64,000 nt of DNA from positions 186,001 to 250,000 of the forward strand of contig NZ_BNAR01000004.1 of NCBI RefSeq assembly GCF_014653695.1, in the 5' to 3' direction. Origin of the DNA: Lentzea cavernae. Lineage in GTDB: Bacteria > Actinomycetota > Actinomycetes > Mycobacteriales > Pseudonocardiaceae. The translations under genes and the position numbers were made by a program. Shown in pieces: positions 25,980 to 34,427 of the stretch (the first letter of the stretch is position 1; the number at the start of each line of letters is the position of its first letter). The notes beneath the pieces were generated by a model, which saw only the letters and a list, made by a program, of their open reading frames with translations, made no database searches and was not told the origin of the DNA.

Positions 25980-27293
25980 ATGCAAAGACCGCAAGCCGCG
26001 AGAGCCGTCGCCGCGGGAGCAGCGGCGCTGCTCGCGGCCACCGTGTTCGGCGCGCCCAGCGCCTCCGCCGCGCCCGAGACCGTCACGAACGCCACGTTCG
26101 TCTGGGGTCTCAACGGTTACGCCCAGATCGGCATCTTCGGTCCGTGGTCGTACAAGAACCTGACCGGCAACGCCTCGGTGCTGCAGGGTTCGGTCTCCGG
26201 CGGCAGCCAGACCGAGTACTCCGTCAGCCCGGCCCCGGCGACGTCCATGCCGGTGTCCTCGCCGCAGAAGACCCCGAACGCCGTCAAGTTCACCGGCGGC
26301 ACGGGCACCGTGGACCCGGCGACCGGTGCCGGCGCCCTGTCGTTCACCGGCAGCTACACCGTCAACGCCTACCCCGCGCAGTTCAACGCGCCCGACGAGG
26401 TCTACAGCAACCCCGTGGTGACCGTGGCCGCGGACGGTTCCGGTTCGCTCAGCGCGGAGTTCAGCCTCGGCGCCGGTGTCGACATCGGCGGCAACCCCAC
26501 CGCGCCGCAGAACTTCGGCAGGCTGACCCTCGTCACCTACGACGCGGGCTCCCTGTCGAACCTCGGCTCGACCGGCTACCGCGTCACGCCCGACTACCAG
26601 GGTGTCCAGGTGGACGTCGCCGACGGCTCGGCCCAGGTGCGCGAGTGCGCCAGCGGGTGGGGTTCGTGGGCTCCCCAGTTCGTCAACACCGTGCCGTCCT
26701 CCATCCGCCCCCACTTCTACTCGACGGGCTGCGGCGGCAACCAGAACTACAAGCCCGCGCTTCCGTTCGACGTCGGCTACTCGGTCGCGGTCACGCCGGA
26801 ACCGTCGAACACCGACCAGAGCCTCCGGGTGACCCTTCCCGAGACGGTCGAGCCCGGCGAGTTCGTGTGGACGATCGACGGCGGCAACGGCCTGGTCAAC
26901 CTCGGCACGGCCGAGCGCGCGGGTGACCACTTCCTGGCCGCGGGCACGATCAACCCCGTCCGCGTCACCGACACGCGCGCCGGTTCGCCCGTGTGGTCGG
27001 TGTCGGCCCAGGTGAGCGACTTCTCGGCAGCGGGCAAGTCGTTCGACGGCAAGTACCTCGGCTGGACCCCGAACGTCACCGAGAACACCGGTGGCGCCGT
27101 GGCCGGCACCCGGACGGTCTCCGGCTTCGACGGCGGCCAGGGCCTCAAGCAGTCCGCGACGCTGGGCAGCGCTCCCCTGGACCACGCGTCCGGCTCGGCG
27201 CTGCTCGGTGCCGCTCTGGAGCTCAAGGTCCCGCTGAACGTCGCGGAGTCGGGGACGTACGACGCGACCCTCACCCTGACCGCTCTGAGCTGA
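25980..27293 (+). CDS. secreted HtaA-domain haem-binding protein
   Basis: A 437-residue exported protein with a signal peptide cleaved near residue 30 (GAPSASA). The HtaA-like domain follows, opening VTNATFVWGLNGYAQIGIFG; HtaA proteins of corynebacteria bind haem through conserved Tyr and His residues. It ends with a beta-rich second half (about 265-437) but has no sorting signal or membrane anchor, so it is probably released or loosely wall-bound. ATG 25980 has GGAG seven bases upstream and gives a clean signal peptide; ATG 25962 is less likely. It is the first gene of the iron-box-controlled haem uptake operon. Confidence 0.8.
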   Translation: MQRPQAARAVAAGAAALLAATVFGAPSASAAPETVTNATFVWGLNGYAQIGIFGPWSYKNLTGNASVLQGSVSGGSQTEYSVSPAPATSMPVSSPQKTPNAVKFTGGTGTVDPATGAGALSFTGSYTVNAYPAQFNAPDEVYSNPVVTVAADGSGSLSAEFSLGAGVDIGGNPTAPQNFGRLTLVTYDAGSLSNLGSTGYRVTPDYQGVQVDVADGSAQVRECASGWGSWAPQFVNTVPSSIRPHFYSTGCGGNQNYKPALPFDVGYSVAVTPEPSNTDQSLRVTLPETVEPGEFVWTIDGGNGLVNLGTAERAGDHFLAAGTINPVRVTDTRAGSPVWSVSAQVSDFSAAGKSFDGKYLGWTPNVTENTGGAVAGTRTVSGFDGGQGLKQSATLGSAPLDHASGSALLGAALELKVPLNVAESGTYDATLTLTALS

Positions 27294-27299
27294 TCCCGT

Positions 27300-27328
27300 G
27301 CGTGGGCACCGTTGCACGGTGTCCACGC
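27300..27328 (+). terminator. hairpin after first HtaA gene, possible attenuator
   Basis: GCGTGGGCACCG and CGGTGTCCACGC pair over 12 bp with one G-T pair and a 5-base loop, within the 59-base gap before the next operon gene. Partial read-through would make the first gene more abundant than the transporter. Confidence 0.6.
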
Positions 27329-27352
27329 CCATCTCCCCCGACTGGACCCGCC

Positions 27353-28336
27353 ATGCTCCGCTTCCTCGCCGCGTGCGCCGCGATCGTGCTGGCACTCCTC
27401 GGCCTCCCCGGCACGGCCCACGCCCAGAACGTCACCTGGGGTGTCCGGCCGGCCGACTCCGCGCTGGGCGAGAAACGGCCGAACTTCTCCTACTCCGTCG
27501 CCCCCGGTGCCGTGCTCACCGATGCGCTGGCGGTGAGCAACCACGAGAAGCGCGCGCTCACGTTCGCCGTGTACGCCGCCGACGCCTTCACCACCTCGTC
27601 GGGGCAACTGGACCTCAAGGCGGCCGGGGAACCGTCGACCGGCGCAGGCTCGTGGGCGGCCTTCGAGGCACCTGCCGTGACCGTCCCGGCAGGACAGACG
27701 GTCGCCGTGCCCTTCACCGTGACGGTGCCCGCCGACGCCACCCCCGGAGACCACAGCGGCGGCGTGATCACCTCCATCAGGGTGGAGGCCGAGACCGGCA
27801 TCACCGTCGACCGGCGGCTGGGGTCGAGGATGCACCTCCGGGTCGCGGGAGCGCTCTCCCCCGCCGTCGAGATCCGGGACGTCGCGGTCCACTACGACGG
27901 CACGCCGAACCCCGTCGGAAAGGGCACCGCACGGGTCGAGTACACGGTGGTCAACACCGGCAACGTCCGGCTGACCGCCTCCCACTCCCTGCGCATGCGG
28001 GGGATGTTCGGCTGGTTCGCCGCCGACGCCCGGACCGAGCCGATCCCGGAACTCCTCCCCGGCGAGCGCGTCGTCAGGACGGCCTCCGCGGCGATGCCGC
28101 CCTCGGGCAGGGTGTCCGCCGAGATCACCGTGACACCGGCCGTCGCGGGCGGCGCCGAGCTGAAGCCGGTGACCGCGACTCCGGGCACGCTCGCGCTGCC
28201 GTGGTCCGCCGCCGTCTGCCTGCTCCTCGTCGTCTGCCTCGTGCTCGCACTCCGCGCTCGCGCCAAGGCCCGTGCGGCTCTGGAACAACAACGCATCGAC
28301 GCGGCGGTCGCCGCCGCGCTGAAGAAGGAAGCATGA
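27353..28336 (+). CDS. DUF916-like (WxL-interacting type) surface protein
   Basis: A 327-residue protein with a signal peptide ending PGTAHA at residue 24 and a mature start QNVTWGVRPAD. A DUF916-like immunoglobulin-type domain follows, with NFSYSVAPGAVLTDALAVSN and VPADATPGDHSGGVITSI. A C-terminal membrane helix (LPWSAAVCLLLVVCLVLAL) is followed by a basic cytoplasmic tail, so it is anchored with the body outside. In Firmicutes such domains bind peptidoglycan or WxL proteins. In this operon it may hold haem-binding proteins at the surface, which is inference. Its stop overlaps the hmuT start. Confidence 0.7.
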   Translation: MLRFLAACAAIVLALLGLPGTAHAQNVTWGVRPADSALGEKRPNFSYSVAPGAVLTDALAVSNHEKRALTFAVYAADAFTTSSGQLDLKAAGEPSTGAGSWAAFEAPAVTVPAGQTVAVPFTVTVPADATPGDHSGGVITSIRVEAETGITVDRRLGSRMHLRVAGALSPAVEIRDVAVHYDGTPNPVGKGTARVEYTVVNTGNVRLTASHSLRMRGMFGWFAADARTEPIPELLPGERVVRTASAAMPPSGRVSAEITVTPAVAGGAELKPVTATPGTLALPWSAAVCLLLVVCLVLALRARAKARAALEQQRIDAAVAAALKKEA

Positions 28337-29400
28337 TGCGCGCCCTGTCGCTGGTGGTGGCACTGGTCCTGCTCGCCGCGTGTTCGAGCCCGCCGGGCGG
28401 TGCGCGCGACGCCGCGAGCCAGGCCGGTGACCGCCCTCCGCTCTCGGAGCTGACCCCGATCGCCGACCCCAGGACCCACGAGGGACCGACGACGGCGCTG
28501 GTCGCGAACAACGACGTCGTCCCGATCGACCGGCCCACGCCGGCGCTTCCCGTGACCGTCACGGACAACCAGGACACCGTCGTCACGGTCACCTCGGCCG
28601 ATCGCGTCCTCGCCCTGGACATCTCCGGCACGCTGGCCGCCACGGTGTTCGGGCTGGGCCTGGGAGACCGCGTGGTGGGCAGGGACACCTCGACGGGCTT
28701 CCCGTCCGCACGGCACCTCCCCCTGGTGACCGTGAACGGCCATCAGCTCAACGCCGAGGCGCTGATGAGCCTGCGTCCCACCGTCGTTCTCACCGACACC
28801 ACGCTCGGGCCGTGGGACGCGGTGCTGCAACTACGTGACGCGGGAGTTCCGGTCGTCGTCCTCGACCCCAAGCGGGGGCTGGAGAACAACGCGCCCATCG
28901 TGCGCACGGTCGCCGCGGCGCTCGGCGTGCCCGCCACCGGCGAGAAACTGGTGCGGCGCATGGACTCCGAGATCACCACCACCATCGCCCAGATCGACCG
29001 GCTGGCACCGGACGAGCAGGAGCGCAAGCCGAGGGTGGTCTTCCTCTACCTGCGCGGTCAGGCGGGCATCTACTACCTGTTCGGCAAGGGGTCGGGCGCC
29101 GACGCGCTGATCCAGTCCCTCGGCGCGGTCGACGTCGCCACCGAGGCGGGCCTGGAGGGGATGCGGCCGATCAACCCCGAGGCGCTCGCCAAGGCGAGAC
29201 CGGACGTGATCCTGCTGATGACCGGCGGCCTGAAGTCCGTGGGCGGGGTGGACAACATGCAGTCCGTGCCCGGTGTCGCGCAGACCCCCGCCGCGCAACG
29301 CAAGCGGTTCGTCGACATGGACGACACCGCCGTGCTCGGTTTCGGGCCCCAGACCGCCGCCGTGCTCGACGGCCTGGCCCGGGCTCTGTACGCGCCATGA
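28333..29400 (+). CDS. hmuT: haem ABC importer binding lipoprotein
   Basis: A 355-residue lipoprotein with lipobox LLAAC (Cys 17). The fold is the TroA/FecB type. A haem-ligand His is expected in VNGHQLNAEAL, and a haem-ligand Tyr in GIYYLFGKGSGADALI, both conserved in HmuT. It accepts haem from surface proteins and delivers it to the permease. Its ATG overlaps the previous stop (ATGA) and its own stop overlaps hmuU. Confidence 0.93.
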   Translation: MMRALSLVVALVLLAACSSPPGGARDAASQAGDRPPLSELTPIADPRTHEGPTTALVANNDVVPIDRPTPALPVTVTDNQDTVVTVTSADRVLALDISGTLAATVFGLGLGDRVVGRDTSTGFPSARHLPLVTVNGHQLNAEALMSLRPTVVLTDTTLGPWDAVLQLRDAGVPVVVLDPKRGLENNAPIVRTVAAALGVPATGEKLVRRMDSEITTTIAQIDRLAPDEQERKPRVVFLYLRGQAGIYYLFGKGSGADALIQSLGAVDVATEAGLEGMRPINPEALAKARPDVILLMTGGLKSVGGVDNMQSVPGVAQTPAAQRKRFVDMDDTAVLGFGPQTAAVLDGLARALYAP

Positions 29401-30455
29401 CCGCCGACATCGCCGTCAGGCTCGGCAACGCGCGTGAACACCGCCGCACGAAGGTGATCGCGTTGTTCGCCGGGCTGACCGCCGCACTGGTGATCGTGTC
29501 GATCGCCTCGGCGGGAGCCGGGCAGTACGGGATGCCGGTGACGGACGTCCTGCGCGCGCTCACCGGCCAGGAGCTCGCTGACCCGTACGCGGAGGGCGTG
29601 CTGTGGTCGGTCCGCTTCCCGCGCGTCGTCATGTCGCTCCTGGTGGGAGCGACGCTCGGCGTCTGCGGGGCGCTGATGCAGGGAACGTTCGGCAACCCCC
29701 TGGCCGAACCCGGTGTCGTCGGAGTGGCCTCCGGCGCGGCGGTCGGGGCCTGCGTGTCGATCGTGTTCGGCTTGACGTTCCTCGGCGCCTTCACCACGCC
29801 CGGCATCGCGTTCGCCACCGGGCTGATCACCACCCTGTCGGTGTACGCGCTCTCACGCTCGAACGGCAGGACCGGCACCGTGTCGATGATCCTCACCGGC
29901 GTCGCCGTCAACGCGGTGGCGGGAGCGCTCGTCGCCCTGCTCATGTTCGTCGGCGACCAGTCGGCACGCGAGCAGATCGTGTTCTGGCAACTGGGTTCCG
30001 TCGCGGGCGCGCGGTGGCCGTACGTCTGGGTCGTGCTCCCGCTCGCCGCCCTCACCGCGCTCGTCGCCCTCGCCACCGCTCGCAGACTCGACCTGCTCTC
30101 GCTCGGCGACCGGCAGGCGAGGCACCTCGGCGTGAACGTCGAGCGGGTGCGGCTGGTCGTCACCTGCGCCGTGGCGGTGGGGGTGTCCGCCGCCGTGTCC
30201 TACGCCGGCATCATCGCGTTCGTCGGCCTGGTCGTGCCGCACCTGGTGCGCATCGTGATGGGACCGGGTCACCTGGTGCTCGTGCCCGCGAGCCTGCTCG
30301 GCGGCGCCGTTCTGCTCGCCTCCGCCGACCTGCTCGCCCGCACCGTCGTGTCCTACGCGGACCTGCCCATCGGCATGGTCACCGCGCTGGTCGGCGGTCC
30401 GTTCTTCTTCTGGCTGCTGCGCAGGACCAGGACGACGGCCGGAGGATGGGCGTGA
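29397..30455 (+). CDS. hmuU: haem ABC importer permease
   Basis: A 352-residue FecCD-type permease with about ten helices. It has RFPRVVMSLLVGATLGVCGA and NPLAEPGVVGVASGAAVG near the second and third helices, and GFVGLVVPH-type coupling sequence (AFVGLVVPHLVRIVMG) near residue 275. It forms the homodimeric haem channel with HmuV. Start and stop both overlap neighbouring genes, giving tight operon coupling. Confidence 0.94.
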   Translation: MTADIAVRLGNAREHRRTKVIALFAGLTAALVIVSIASAGAGQYGMPVTDVLRALTGQELADPYAEGVLWSVRFPRVVMSLLVGATLGVCGALMQGTFGNPLAEPGVVGVASGAAVGACVSIVFGLTFLGAFTTPGIAFATGLITTLSVYALSRSNGRTGTVSMILTGVAVNAVAGALVALLMFVGDQSAREQIVFWQLGSVAGARWPYVWVVLPLAALTALVALATARRLDLLSLGDRQARHLGVNVERVRLVVTCAVAVGVSAAVSYAGIIAFVGLVVPHLVRIVMGPGHLVLVPASLLGGAVLLASADLLARTVVSYADLPIGMVTALVGGPFFFWLLRRTRTTAGGWA

Positions 30456-31225
30456 TCAACGCGGTGGACGTGAGCGTGCGGATCGGGGGCAGCCTGCTGG
30501 TCGACCGGGTGTCCCTCCAGCTCCACGCGGGCGAGGTCCTCGTCCTGGTGGGCCCGAACGGAGCGGGCAAGTCGACCTTGCTGGCCGCGATGGCGGGCGA
30601 CCTGCCACCGTCCACTGGGGACGTTCTGCTCGACGGGGTGTCCCTGGCCAGGTGGCGGCACGTCGACGCGGCTCGGCGCAGAGCCGTGCTGCCCCAGCAC
30701 AACCCGGTCGCGTTCCCGTTCGACGTCCGCTCGGTCGTCGAGATGGGCAGGGCTCCCTGGCAGGGAACCCCGGAGGAGGACGAGGACGACGACGTCGTCA
30801 CGACCGCGCTGCGGGACACCGGGGTCGAGCACCTGGCGGACCGCGCCCACCCGACGCTGTCGGGCGGAGAGCAGGCGAGGGTCGCGCTGGCCCGGGTGCT
30901 CGCGCAGAGCACCCCGGTGCTGCTGCTGGACGAACCGACGGCGGCGCTGGACCTGCGGCACCAGGAGCTGGTGCTGTCCCTCGCACGCCGTCGAGCGCGG
31001 GACGGGGGCGCGGTGCTGGTCGTGCTGCACGACCTGACCCTGGCGGCGGCGCACGCCGACCGCGTGGCGGTCCTCGACGGCGGCGCGCTCGTCGCCACCG
31101 GCCCGCCGCAGGACGTCTGCACGGCGGAACTGCTCAGCGACGTCTACCGCCACCCCGTCGAGGTCTTCCCGCACCCGCGCACAGGGATGCCCGTCGTACT
31201 GCCCGTGCGCTCCAGAGAGGAATGA
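30452..31225 (+). CDS. hmuV: haem ABC importer ATPase
   Basis: A 257-residue ATPase with Walker A GPNGAGKST, Q-loop LPQHN, signature LSGGE, Walker B VLLLDEPT and switch His in VVLHDLTLA. It powers haem import with HmuU. I chose GTG 30452, which overlaps the hmuU stop (GTGA) and has GGAGG six bases upstream; ATG 30446 is an alternative. Confidence 0.93.
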   Translation: MINAVDVSVRIGGSLLVDRVSLQLHAGEVLVLVGPNGAGKSTLLAAMAGDLPPSTGDVLLDGVSLARWRHVDAARRRAVLPQHNPVAFPFDVRSVVEMGRAPWQGTPEEDEDDDVVTTALRDTGVEHLADRAHPTLSGGEQARVALARVLAQSTPVLLLDEPTAALDLRHQELVLSLARRRARDGGAVLVVLHDLTLAAAHADRVAVLDGGALVATGPPQDVCTAELLSDVYRHPVEVFPHPRTGMPVVLPVRSREE

Positions 31226-31227
31226 CG

Positions 31228-32280
31228 ATGTCCCGCACAGCAAGAGCTTTGAGCGCTCTGGCCGTGACCGGCGTGGCCCTGTCCGCGCTGATGCCGGCCA
31301 CCGCCGTCGCGGCGGCGAGGGTGAGCCTGTCGGTGTCCGTCGCCGATCCCGACTACGCCACCGCCGTGACCGTGCGCGGCACCGGTTTCCAGTCCATCGC
31401 CAAGGCGCACGGCGGTGTCTACGTCCTGATCGGCTGGGTCGCCGACGGCGCGTGGCAGCCGAGCAGGGGAGGCGCGGCCGGCGCGACCTACCGCTACATC
31501 CAGGACAGCGAGGCCAGGGACAACCGGGGCTACCAGAGGTTCGTGGCCTTCCCCGGCAGCGACACCGCCTCCAGCGCCAACGGAGGCACCGTCGGTGCCG
31601 ACGGGTCGTGGAGCGCGGAAATGATCATTCCGGGCGCCCGCTTCCGAGCGGTGGACCGCGCGGGCAACACCAGCGAGGTCGACTGCACCAAGGTGACGTG
31701 CGGCATCATCACCATCGGCGCGCACGGCGTGGTCAACCCCACCAACGAGACCTTCACCCCGATCCGGTTCGCCGCCCCCGGCGCCCCTCCCGCCGCGACC
31801 CCGCCGCCCGCTCCGGCTCCCGGTCAGGCGCCGCCCCCGCAGCAGGGAACCCCGGCCGCGCAACCGGCGCGCGCCGCGACGCTGACGGCGGCGGCGGGCG
31901 TGGTCGAGGCGGGCGGGACCGTCGCGGTCACGGGCACCGGCTTCGCCGCCGACGAGCAGGTCACCGTGACCCTGGGCGCGTCCAAGCTCTTCCTCGCCCC
32001 GGCGAAGTCCGACGCGGCCGGTGCGGTGAACCACACCGCGACCATCCCCGCCGACGTCGCCGCGGGCGCGCACACGATCGAGTTCACCGGCGCCTCGTCC
32101 GGCGCCGTCGGTTCGGTACCGCTGACGGTGACAGCGGCGGTCGCGGAGAAGGCCTCGGAAGCCCCGGCACCACCCTCCGAGGGCTTCGACTGGCGGTGGG
32201 CGGCGGGCATCGGGGCCGGTGCCGTCCTGATCGTCGGCGCCATCCTGTTGCTGCGCAAGCGGAAGAAGGTCCACTCATGA
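31228..32280 (+). CDS. membrane-anchored Ig-like surface protein of haem operon
   Basis: A 350-residue protein with a signal peptide ending ATAVAAA near residue 30. A first beta domain (RVSLSVSVADPDYATAVTVRG through VDCTKVTCGIITIGAHG) follows. This resembles the conserved domain that accompanies HtaA proteins and carries a probable Cys-Cys disulfide in CTKVTC. A proline-rich linker and a second Ig-like domain (about 210-305) come next. A C-terminal helix (WAAGIGAGAVLIVGAILLL) and a basic tail anchor it to the membrane. ATG 31228 is preferred, with GAGAGG seven bases upstream. It probably takes part in haem relay across the wall; no haem ligand is evident. Confidence 0.75.
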   Translation: MSRTARALSALAVTGVALSALMPATAVAAARVSLSVSVADPDYATAVTVRGTGFQSIAKAHGGVYVLIGWVADGAWQPSRGGAAGATYRYIQDSEARDNRGYQRFVAFPGSDTASSANGGTVGADGSWSAEMIIPGARFRAVDRAGNTSEVDCTKVTCGIITIGAHGVVNPTNETFTPIRFAAPGAPPAATPPPAPAPGQAPPPQQGTPAAQPARAATLTAAAGVVEAGGTVAVTGTGFAADEQVTVTLGASKLFLAPAKSDAAGAVNHTATIPADVAAGAHTIEFTGASSGAVGSVPLTVTAAVAEKASEAPAPPSEGFDWRWAAGIGAGAVLIVGAILLLRKRKKVHS

Positions 32281-33269
32281 GCATCGCCGCAGTAGCGGGC
32301 CTGGTCTTCCTGGCCGCACAGGGCCCCGTGACAGACGTACCGGTCACGACGACCACGGTCACGACGACCACCGTCACCTCGGCCAGTGCGCCCGCCCCGG
32401 TGAGCACCACCGGCCCGCCGGCGTTGGCCCCGGCCTCCACGACGAGCAGCTCACCCGCACCCGCCGGCTGCGCACTCACCCCCGGCACCGTGCGCAACGG
32501 CGAACTGTTGTGGGGCCTGAAGAAGAGCTTCCGGCAGTACGTCGGCGTCGGCCTGGGCGGTGCCACCGGCAACTCGATCACGGCGTCGGGCGGCGCCTCC
32601 ATCACGAACCTGGACGAGGTCGTCATCGACGGCGTCCCCAACCCCAGGGGTGTTCCCACCGGGGCGTACCGGTTCTCGTTCGACTCCGCCGACTACACCT
32701 CACCGAGCCGGTTCACCGCCAAGTTCCGCGGCACGGTCGCCCTCGCCTACCCGAGCCACTTCTTCACCATGCTGATCTCGAACCCGCAGGTGTCCACTTC
32801 GGACGGCACGACGGTTCTGCGCGCCGACGTCGAACTCAGGACCCAGCCAGGAGCTCCCGCCAACCCGGTCGCCCTCCCCGGAGTGGAACTGGGCAGGCTC
32901 ACCGCACCGGCAGCCACCCCCTCGGGCGGACTGCTCACCTGGCCGTCAGTCCCGGTCACCCTGGCGACTTCGGAGGCGTTCGCCGGCTTCTACCAGACCG
33001 GAGCCGACCTCGACCCGCTGACGATGCGCCTCGGCGCCGACTGCGCGGACACCCCGCCACCACCGCAGACCGCGACCGTCGCTCCCCCACCCGCGTCGAG
33101 CGGCGACGACCTCGTCCCCGAGGCCCGCTTCCGCCCCACCGGCGGCACCCCGGCACTGGCGGCCACGGGCGCCGACATCGAGCACGGCCTGTGGGCGGGT
33201 GTGGTCATCGTCCTGAGCGGCCTCGCCCTGGTGCTGGCGGCCTACCGGCCACGCACGCGCGGCCGGTGA
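32277..33269 (+). CDS. HtaA haem-binding protein with LAxTG sorting signal
   Basis: A 330-residue surface protein with a short N-terminal hydrophobic segment, a Thr/Pro-rich linker and an HtaA domain (about 70-250) opening LLWGLKKSFRQYVGVGLGG. The C-terminus has LAATG at residues 294-298, then a hydrophobic helix and RPRTRGR. LAxTG followed by a helix and basic tail is the substrate pattern of class E sortases in actinobacteria, so the protein is likely fixed to peptidoglycan. Its ATG overlaps the previous stop (ATGA). It is the last gene of the haem operon and probably the outermost haem receptor. Confidence 0.88.
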   Translation: MSIAAVAGLVFLAAQGPVTDVPVTTTTVTTTTVTSASAPAPVSTTGPPALAPASTTSSSPAPAGCALTPGTVRNGELLWGLKKSFRQYVGVGLGGATGNSITASGGASITNLDEVVIDGVPNPRGVPTGAYRFSFDSADYTSPSRFTAKFRGTVALAYPSHFFTMLISNPQVSTSDGTTVLRADVELRTQPGAPANPVALPGVELGRLTAPAATPSGGLLTWPSVPVTLATSEAFAGFYQTGADLDPLTMRLGADCADTPPPPQTATVAPPPASSGDDLVPEARFRPTGGTPALAATGADIEHGLWAGVVIVLSGLALVLAAYRPRTRGR

Positions 33270-33374
33270 CGTCCGGGTCGCCGTTCACCGCGGACGACGT
33301 CCTCGCGGCGTGGACCTCGCCGGCGTTCGCGCGGTCGTCACGGGGGCGTCGTCCGGGCTCACCGCCTCTGACCG

Positions 33375-34274
33375 CTAGCGAACAGCCTTCAACATCTCCT
33401 CCACGGCACCGGCGATGACGTCGGGCCGTTCGGTCACGATCCCCTCGTGCGACGTGTTCTCGGCGACCACGTGCTTCCGATTCGGCCCTGCCTGGGCGAA
33501 GCGCGCCTGCGCGTCCCGCCACAACTGGGCGGCGTCGGGTGAGTCGGTGAACGGGGTCTGGGACGCGACGATCGCGGTCACCGGCACGTCCTGCGGCCAG
33601 GTGAGCTCGTGGAACGCGCGGTGGGTGGGGGCGTAGTCGACCATCACCGACAGCAGCTGGCGGTTCTTCTTGGTCGACGGTTGGGCCAGCAGTGCGTTCT
33701 TCTGCTTCTCCACGGCCGGTGCGAACGCCGTCAGCATGTCGTCGGTGAAGAAGTCGGGCACGTTGGCGTCGACGAGCACGGCACCGGACACCCAGCCGGG
33801 GTTCTCGTTCACGAAGCCGGTGGCGACCTCGCCGGCGATCGAGTGCGAGACCAGCACCACGTCGTCGGTCACCCCCAGCTCCTTCAGCCCGGCCTCCAGG
33901 TCCGACACCGCGTTCTCCACCCGCCACGGTCCCGAGATCTCGTCGCTCTCGCCTTCACCGGCCCGGTCGTAGGTGATGACCTTCGACCCCGTGGCCCGCG
34001 CCAGCCGCGGCGCCAGGTCCTTCCAGTACGACGAGCTCAGCCCGCCGCCCGCGTCCAGCACCAGCGCGGGCAGCTTCCCCTCCGTCACGTGGAAGACGAC
34101 CTCGTGCTCGGCGTTCGTCACCTTGCGGGTCGTGGTCGCGGGTGCGCTCGGCGCGGTCGACGACGTGCTGCTCGCGGCGTCCGGTGTGGAGCACGCGGCG
34201 AGCGAGACGGCCAGCAGGATCGCGGAGGGGACGAGGAACTTCCTGCGGCGCAACGGGTTCGTGTGATTGACCAT
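33375..34274 (-). CDS. alpha/beta-hydrolase lipoprotein
   Basis: A 299-residue hydrolase with lipobox SLAAC (Cys 28) and a Ser/Thr/Ala linker. The alpha/beta fold has DAGGGLSSSYW, VITYDRAGEGESD and the nucleophile elbow SHSIAGE; the catalytic His is in NTSHEG near the end. It acts outside the membrane on an unknown ester or amide. It converges with the haem operon and diverges from a two-component system, with which it shares a 153-base promoter region. Confidence 0.85.
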   Translation of the reverse strand: MVNHTNPLRRRKFLVPSAILLAVSLAACSTPDAASSTSSTAPSAPATTTRKVTNAEHEVVFHVTEGKLPALVLDAGGGLSSSYWKDLAPRLARATGSKVITYDRAGEGESDEISGPWRVENAVSDLEAGLKELGVTDDVVLVSHSIAGEVATGFVNENPGWVSGAVLVDANVPDFFTDDMLTAFAPAVEKQKNALLAQPSTKKNRQLLSVMVDYAPTHRAFHELTWPQDVPVTAIVASQTPFTDSPDAAQLWRDAQARFAQAGPNRKHVVAENTSHEGIVTERPDVIAGAVEEMLKAVR

Positions 34275-34427
34275 GACGAGAACCCTAGAAATCGCCGGGT
34301 GGTCCGACGATCCGGTCGGCCACCGGTTTCCCGGTGGAGGAAACTCCACTGTGCGAGACGCGGCCGCCCGGCCATGATCGTGGGCAGCTGGACCACTCCC
34401 GACACCCATGGACGACGTTGGAGCGCG

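Noticed and set aside
31228..32280. LAxTG or LPxTG sorting signal on the Ig-like haem-operon protein
   Set aside because: The helix is preceded by a Ser/Pro/Glu-rich stretch with no such motif, so it is treated as simply membrane-anchored.
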